A stretch of DNA of 64,000 bases, taken from the NCBI RefSeq assembly GCF_037975245.1, contig NC_092574.1, positions 4,208,713-4,272,712 of the forward strand. Reading direction: 5' to 3'. Position 1 is the first letter of the stretch. Every line of letters begins with the position of its first letter. A program made the translations under genes and the position numbers. The notes under the pieces were generated by a model, which made no database searches, had not been told where the DNA came from, and was given only the letters and a program-made list of their open reading frames with translations. This stretch comes from Apostichopus japonicus. Its lineage: Eukaryota > Echinodermata > Holothuroidea > Aspidochirotida > Stichopodidae. Below are positions 59,601 to 64,000 of the stretch, in pieces.

Positions 59601-62600
59601 TCAGTGTGGTTGGTTCTTTCTAACTTGTGATACAGTTTTTTGTTGGCATTAATCGATTATTGTACAGTAGCTTACTGTAGCTTTAGACCAACTCACTCAT
59701 TCTAATTTAATAATACAGAACCAAGTTGCTAGGTTTCTCGTATTAGACACCAAAGAGTTTTACCATTGTTCTCCATCAGCCCTGTCTATTGTTTCAGCTG
59801 CAGTGAGGACTGAGGCTTTAATCAGCGCTAGCGTTGTCTGTCTAAATAACCCAACACATGCTCAAATGCACATGTTAGATGTAATCTCTAGAATTAAGAT
59901 GGCAAAAATAGGTCAAAGCTGGCAAATTATTGTAGAGATTGTCATAGGGGACACTGGGTCAATATTCACTAATTACTCATTCAACAATATCTCTGTATCC
60001 TTGAATCTACTTGAAGAAAAGGACCAGGCTCCAGAAATTTAATTTTGACAAATACATGAAGCAGGGTAATGTGCCTCCAGGCTTCTCAAATGAAACTTGA
60101 CTGGTTTTCCTGGATGAGTCATCCGATTGAAGAAGAAGACTACCACGATGGCATACAGTAATTGCGAATTAAATAGTTAACGGACGATGAGAAAAAGCGA
60201 GTCTCTGCAAATTCGTCGTGAGGATTTGGCTTTTAAATGCGACTGAGAGTGTGCATGGTCATACAGACATACACTGTACGTGTGCATCTGATGGTCACTG
60301 CTTGTCGACAAAATTGATCTGGATTTCTTTGACAGATTGATCTCAATAATAACTGAAGGAGAAAGGATAAAACAGCAATTTCAGTGACAAAGAAGATCTG
60401 TGTCAATGTTTTGAGATAACTGTTCACCAACATTGACAACTTTGACTGTGTTTCGTACCACGTTTAATGCAGATTAATAAAACAAAATAATGAAAAAATC
60501 AAGTCTTTAAAAAGAGGTTCAGTGTCCTCAGTCCTCACTGATGAGTAATTAACATATATCATGAAGTGTTTGTTTTTTTGTTTTGTTTGGCTGTCATTAA
60601 TTCTGAGATACAACACAACAGTTTCTAAATTAAAAGAAATATATTTGGAGGTAAAAGCCATGATAAAAAACTGACAGATTAGTTCTGTGGAATTATAATT
60701 CTTGCTTTTATTTTCTTGGTTGTTAAAAAATACAGACTTTGGAAAGCATCCCTGAATAAATCAAATGAAGTAAAGTTGTGATAATACAACTGTAGAGCAC
60801 ACTGTTTTTTATCTCTCAGAAATATACAGAATCGATCAATTGCTGCCAATAACATTGTTGTAATTGAACTTCAGTTGAAGATCTGTGAAATAGCATGAAG
60901 TGTTGAGAATGCTTTTGAGAGATTTATAGTTCAGACAAATTAGACTGACTTTCCCAACATACATAAGTCTGTAAATAAATTTGTTTTCTAATGACAAGGT
61001 AGCACTATGGGACCCACATGTTTTGGTTACTCTACAATGCTGAAGTTTCAGTAACCTTAGCAATTGTGCTGGTGTGTATGTGTGGGTGTGTGTGTATGTG
61101 TGTGTTTATGTGACGGTCAGATTGTAAACACGATATTTCAAGAAGCAGAGTTGAAGTAACGTCATACTTGATAGATAGATGCCCCATGATGAGTAGATGT
61201 GCCCTATTAGTTTTGATTCCCATCTCGTGAATATTAATGAGTGGGCTGGACTTAACAGAAATTGTTTTAAAGGGCAATATCTCAGCAACCGTACATTATG
61301 TCCGATTTAGTTTATATTTGGGATGGTGATGTAACTACATAGTACATGTATTTGAAACAACAATTAGGCCTACATTTTTTGAGACCATCTGGGCCAACAA
61401 AAATCCGGGCACACTTTTAGGCCAGGGTGGGCCCATTTTATTTTCTACCTCAAATGCGTTTTACAGTAATTTGGATTGCTCTATCTTCCCAGAAATCCAT
61501 CATTCTCAGTGGTCATTACTCGAGAATGTTAATATGTGACCGTTTTCTGATCATTCAGTCTGGCTTGTCTCTGTCTTTAGTTTTATACCAAACTCTTGCC
61601 TAGGACAGTTTTGCTATAGTTTGCTACGTTGTTACCATTGATCAACTTGTAGTTTGTTTGTTGATAAAGACTATTGATGAAGACAATAATATGTTTTAGT
61701 GGAAATCTCGTCCAGGCCTCTTGAAGTTCTCATCCTTTACTGTACATAGTAAGCATCAACTACAGTGTTCCAGTGACATGCAAATATCACACATAATTTG
61801 TAGCGCTAAATCTCCAGAAACAATTTCTATATTAATTCACATTCATGAGTGTTTCTCTCACAGGTTAAGATTTATCCATTTTGCTCATAAAACAATTATC
61901 ACATTGAAACAGTTGTTTATCCTGTTGTTTCATTAAAGCTGATGAGGAACAACTCTCTTGTGTTTGGTATAACTTTAATAAAAGGAATATTATAATTTGT
62001 TATCTTTGACAGATGAAGTTGAACCAATGAGCTCTCCATCTCACAAGACCCACGAGAGGAAGACCAGCGGAGAGGAGAGGTTGTTTAAGAAGCTGGAAGA
62101 TGTAACAGACGTTCAGATTCTTGCGAAGATGCAAGAGGAGAGTAAGTAGTTAAATTCTGGAGAAAACATCTTATTTACTTCGTTCCCCACTTACCTGTCT
62201 CCCCACAACCTATGCACCGCATTCTACCGTGTCTAGAATGCCCTGGTAATCTTTTAAAAAATGAAGGAAGGCCATTAGGGCCAGTGAGGGTGTACAGTGT
62301 TAAAAGATTACCAGGGCATTCTAGACACGGTAGAATGCGGTGCATAGGTTGTGGGGAGACAGGTAAGTGGGTCACTCGTAAATATATAAACCAGTAAGTT
62401 TTATAATAACTCTTTATTTACAATTCAAAACAATTTCATGACTTGGTGTTGTTCACGAAAGACTACATATGAATAACAAAAAAGTGACATAAATATCAAA
62501 TGCTTGACATGAAAAGCAGAAAAATTGTTAAAAATGTTATTTGCTGAATGTCCATCTCTCCTTACCAGTCTCCTGATGAATGATGGTTGTGAGTAATGCC

Positions 62601-63180
62601 ATCATGTGGCATCTACTGTACAGTGATGCCATGTGGATCCACATTGATGCCATGTGGCATCTACAGGGTTGCCATGTGGCATCTACAGTGGTGCCATGCG
62701 GTGTCTACAGTGATGCCATGTGACATCTACAGGAACGCCATGTGACATCAACAGTGATGGCATGTACAGTGATGGCATGTGGCATCTACAGTGATGCCAC
62801 GTCATGAACACGATCTTCCCATTTGCTAAATTTCTATCATAGTAGTATTAGTTTGATAAATACAACCTCCATGTAGACTCGAAAGGACAGGGCACCCTGT
62901 ATATCATATATGCTTTACAAAAACACAATCATAGTGTGCATCGATAAACTCATGGCATCCTCTCTCAAAGGTTTGCGCCAAGCTCTGCATCAATCACCGG
63001 GCACATCCCCAAGGACGAAGATGACAGTTTCTCCAGCAACATCCGAAAAGAATTCCTCCTCCAGGACCTCCAGTCAGGGCAGCATGGAGGGCTTGACGGA
63101 GGAGAAGGGAGATGCAGAGAAGATAACAGCAGCTACAGGGGTGGTGAGGAGGAGGCCTTCGTTTGAGAGAGCCAAAAAGG
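47672..63180 (+). CDS. SLAIN2: SLAIN motif-containing protein (5' part; 3' end outside window)
   Basis: Exons 47672-47991, 49006-49154, 52633-52695, 62013-62141 and 62971-63180 join in phase (290 codons so far) and the last ends at a donor (AAGG|gtcagt). Residues 13-32 form the conserved N-terminal coiled coil (EVRKLQDLVDKLEKQNEILR). Exon 2 encodes WLYTSPLK, QKSVSPYDWIRQ and ARKSLLAKLDE. Exons 4-5 carry the hallmark DVTDVQILAKMQEESLRQ. In vertebrates SLAIN1/2 bind EB proteins and CLIP/CLASP/ch-TOG at growing microtubule ends and promote persistent growth. As an invertebrate gene it may be the single orthologue of both vertebrate paralogues, so the symbol is approximate. Intron 3 is 9.3 kb; an extra small exon inside it cannot be excluded, though phases match without one. 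Exon 5 is Ser/Thr-rich, as expected for the basic, phosphorylated C-terminal half. Confidence 0.92.
47992..49005 (+). other. SLAIN intron 1
   Basis: The intron has a GT at 47992 and a pyrimidine-rich acceptor (CTCCTTTCAG) ending at 49005. Nothing else recognised; a short C-run lies near 48391. Confidence 0.6.
50697..51255. repeat. Three copies of a repeat of about 200 bp with AGGTCAAAGGTCA
   Basis: Copies start near 50697, 50935 and 51100. Each has 'gaaacttggacacaatgttt', then 'gttgggctactttt', then AGGTCAAAGGTC (50769-50781, 51021-51033, 51168-51180), then 'ggtcactacagg'. They lie in SLAIN intron 2. Confidence 0.9.
51445..52544. mobile_element. 1.1-kb hAT MITE with 8-bp target duplication
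   Basis: CAGTGAAT at 51445-51452 and 52537-52544 flanks an element that begins CAGGCTTGGGG (51453) and ends CCCCAAGCCTG (52536). Both subterminal regions are built of repeated GTAATCGTAATCGATTAC motifs. The interior has no transposase frame. The intact duplication and matched ends suggest a fairly young insertion in SLAIN intron 2. Confidence 0.92.
53440..53510 (+). mobile_element. 3' tail of a LINE/SINE-type retroelement
   Basis: GAAGTGCTTTGAGATC, then about 17 bases, then AAAGCGCTATATAAGAATAA ends in an AT-rich tail. It matches the tail of the SINE at 592-870. The upstream 300 bp is T-rich and may belong to the same insertion, but no reverse-transcriptase fragment is visible. Confidence 0.55.
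53511..55385. other. SLAIN intron 3, left part, unannotated
   Basis: No exon matching SLAIN and no clear repeat. Many CTGTA/TACAGT tetramers give it a monotonous texture. Confidence 0.4.
55386..56000. repeat. 60-bp tandem repeat, about 10 copies
   Basis: The unit is CTGTAGCAATATATACAGGT, then gtacaaacacagtacagact, then gccatgtactgtaatgcatc, with substantial divergence. Both strands stay partly open because the period is divisible by three. Confidence 0.88.
56001..57785. other. SLAIN intron 3, middle part, unannotated
   Basis: No supported feature. The plus-strand frame at 56978-57190 lacks splice logic and family resemblance. Confidence 0.4.
57786..59440. repeat. 57-bp array containing a tRNA A-box-like motif, about 29 copies
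   Basis: The unit is GTGGTTCAGCGGGTAGAGCT, then gtgtgtaacctggtgttgat, then tgaggagtattggtctt. Every few units the end changes to 'taactagtctggtggatcagcatgtagagc', giving a higher-order pattern. GTGGTTCAGCGGGTAGAGC is like the D-arm/A box of a tRNA-derived SINE; after the last unit the sequence runs on as 'ttctgggctctaatctg', perhaps the rest of that SINE. Confidence 0.95.
59441..62012. other. SLAIN intron 3, right part
   Basis: A (TG)n stretch lies at about 61073-61110. 'caatatctcagcaaccgtac' near 61277 and the T-rich/GGGCC segment to 61450 look repeat-like without a family I can name. No exon is supported. Confidence 0.4.
62186..62371. repeat. Perfect 72-bp inverted repeat with 42-base loop
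   Basis: 62186-62257 is exactly complementary to 62300-62371; the arms include CTGTCTCCCCACAACCTATG and ATTCTACCGTGTCTAGAATG. The loop holds GGCCATTAGGGCC. It lies in SLAIN intron 4 and ends with CAGGTAAGTGG, a strong donor-like string. It may be a MITE, but no target duplication is evident. Confidence 0.95.
62595..62808. repeat. 22-bp palindromic tandem repeat
   Basis: About nine units of GATGCCATGTGGCATCTACA plus gt. The core GATGCCATGTGGCATC is itself a near-perfect palindrome. It lies in SLAIN intron 4, about 160 bases before exon 5. Confidence 0.9.
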
Positions 63181-64000
63181 GTCAGTAGTTTGCAGAACGT
63201 CTAGGTTATGTTGCGTCCTCTCCAGCAAGCATTGTCGGCAAATTTTATGAATAGGATGTAAAGTGAAACTAAGCTTGTGGCAAGTGGTTGGCAAGTGTGT
63301 GGCAATTTTGTGGCAAGTAAGAAGTTAGCAAACAGAATAATAAAAATTTAAGGCAAACAAGATCCAAGCTTGTGATGAGCTGGTGTAATATCATGTCAAG
63401 AACCTTGCCAGTCGTTTGGCGAATCTTGCCTTTTTGAAATCTGAAAAGAAAGCAAAACATTAAGAAAATGAATCCTTCAAGGACTTTGTAATCGGTTATA
63501 TACAGAAGATGGCACAAACCAAGCAAAAAAAAAATATTACTTCAAAGGTGTGATGAATAAAATGGTTACATCTGCTCAGTGTTTAATGATTTTTTTTTGA
63601 CATTTATATTAAGCTTTATACCAGGCTAAAGTTTTCAAGTACTTGAAAGAACCTAAGTTTAAGAGGGATTGAACTTTATATCCCTGCATTGTTATGATTT
63701 CTGACGGCCTGTGGATAGGTGACCATTCCCAGGTATCATTTCTTGCCTTTTCTGGCAGTGTTGAAATGAGTTTGGTTCACACTGCATTATTTATTTATGA
63801 TATGCATGCTTGTAATAGCCATACCGGAACTTTACGTTTTATGTTCAGAGAGATGCTACAATACAGACATTTAATCACGGTCGTGCTGTTAATGAGTACT
63901 GTATATTGGAGATTGCAGGTTCTTAGACACTCTCTTTTCTTACTATTAAAATATTCAGAAGAACGTGGAAAAATGTATAGAATGGCCATGATTAGACACC
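63181..64000 (+). other. SLAIN intron 5 (start), unannotated
   Basis: It begins with the gtcagt donor. 'gtggcaagtggttggcaagtgtgtggcaattttgtggcaagt' at 63278-63319 is a short degenerate repeat. No further SLAIN exon was recognised before the window ends. Confidence 0.5.

Noticed and set aside
59798..59911. Possible extra SLAIN exon after TTGTTTCAG (reads AAVRTEALISASVV)
   Set aside because: The phase would fit, but there is no resemblance to SLAIN and the donor is weak (gtcaaa).

Overview
The window is eukaryotic nuclear DNA. Every recognisable protein is split into exons with GT-AG junctions, and the spaces between are AT-rich and full of minisatellites, SINEs and small DNA transposons. The four well-recognised genes are animal orthologues with long introns. 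Together with the repeat character (tRNA-headed SINEs, hAT- and piggyBac-like MITEs, frequent taggcct-type motifs) this suggests a marine invertebrate deuterostome, possibly an echinoderm such as a sea cucumber. The species is inference only.

Layout: (1) 1-5.3 kb: transposon and SINE remnants around the first exon of a minus-strand secreted Reeler-domain protein, whose remainder must lie left of the window or in unrecognised short exons. (2) 5.3-7.6 kb: a minisatellite of about 39 bp. (3) 8.27-20.24 kb: ANKLE2 (LEM plus ankyrin, nuclear-envelope reassembly) on the minus strand in 13 coding exons. One of its introns is almost nothing but a 33-bp minisatellite. (4) 20.3-30.8 kb: a gene-poor stretch with a SINE, a 3.9-kb foldback-like element whose arms are inverted satellite arrays, a 0.6-kb TIR element and a 26-bp minisatellite. 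(5) 30.87-39.13 kb: AADAT (kynurenine/2-aminoadipate aminotransferase), plus strand, 12 coding exons, complete at 425 aa. (6) 42.35-46.69 kb: ALG11 (dolichol-linked oligosaccharide mannosyltransferase), minus strand, 3 coding exons, with a 2.2-kb TIR element in its first intron. (7) 47.67 kb to beyond 63.18 kb: SLAIN (microtubule plus-end protein), plus strand, five exons seen, 3' end outside the window. Its introns carry a hAT MITE with an 8-bp target duplication, a DR1-containing satellite, a 57-bp array carrying a tRNA-type A box, and a perfect 72-bp inverted repeat.

AADAT and ALG11 converge; ALG11 and SLAIN diverge from a shared region of about 1 kb. The genes have unrelated housekeeping roles (amino-acid catabolism, N-glycosylation, nuclear envelope, microtubules), so I see no operon-like logic. 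The unusual content is structural: many tandem arrays, several foldback and palindromic structures, and partial exon duplications inside AADAT. I did not find a convincing new coding system; the best candidates for undescribed biology are the foldback element, the minisatellite intron and the hairpin arrays.
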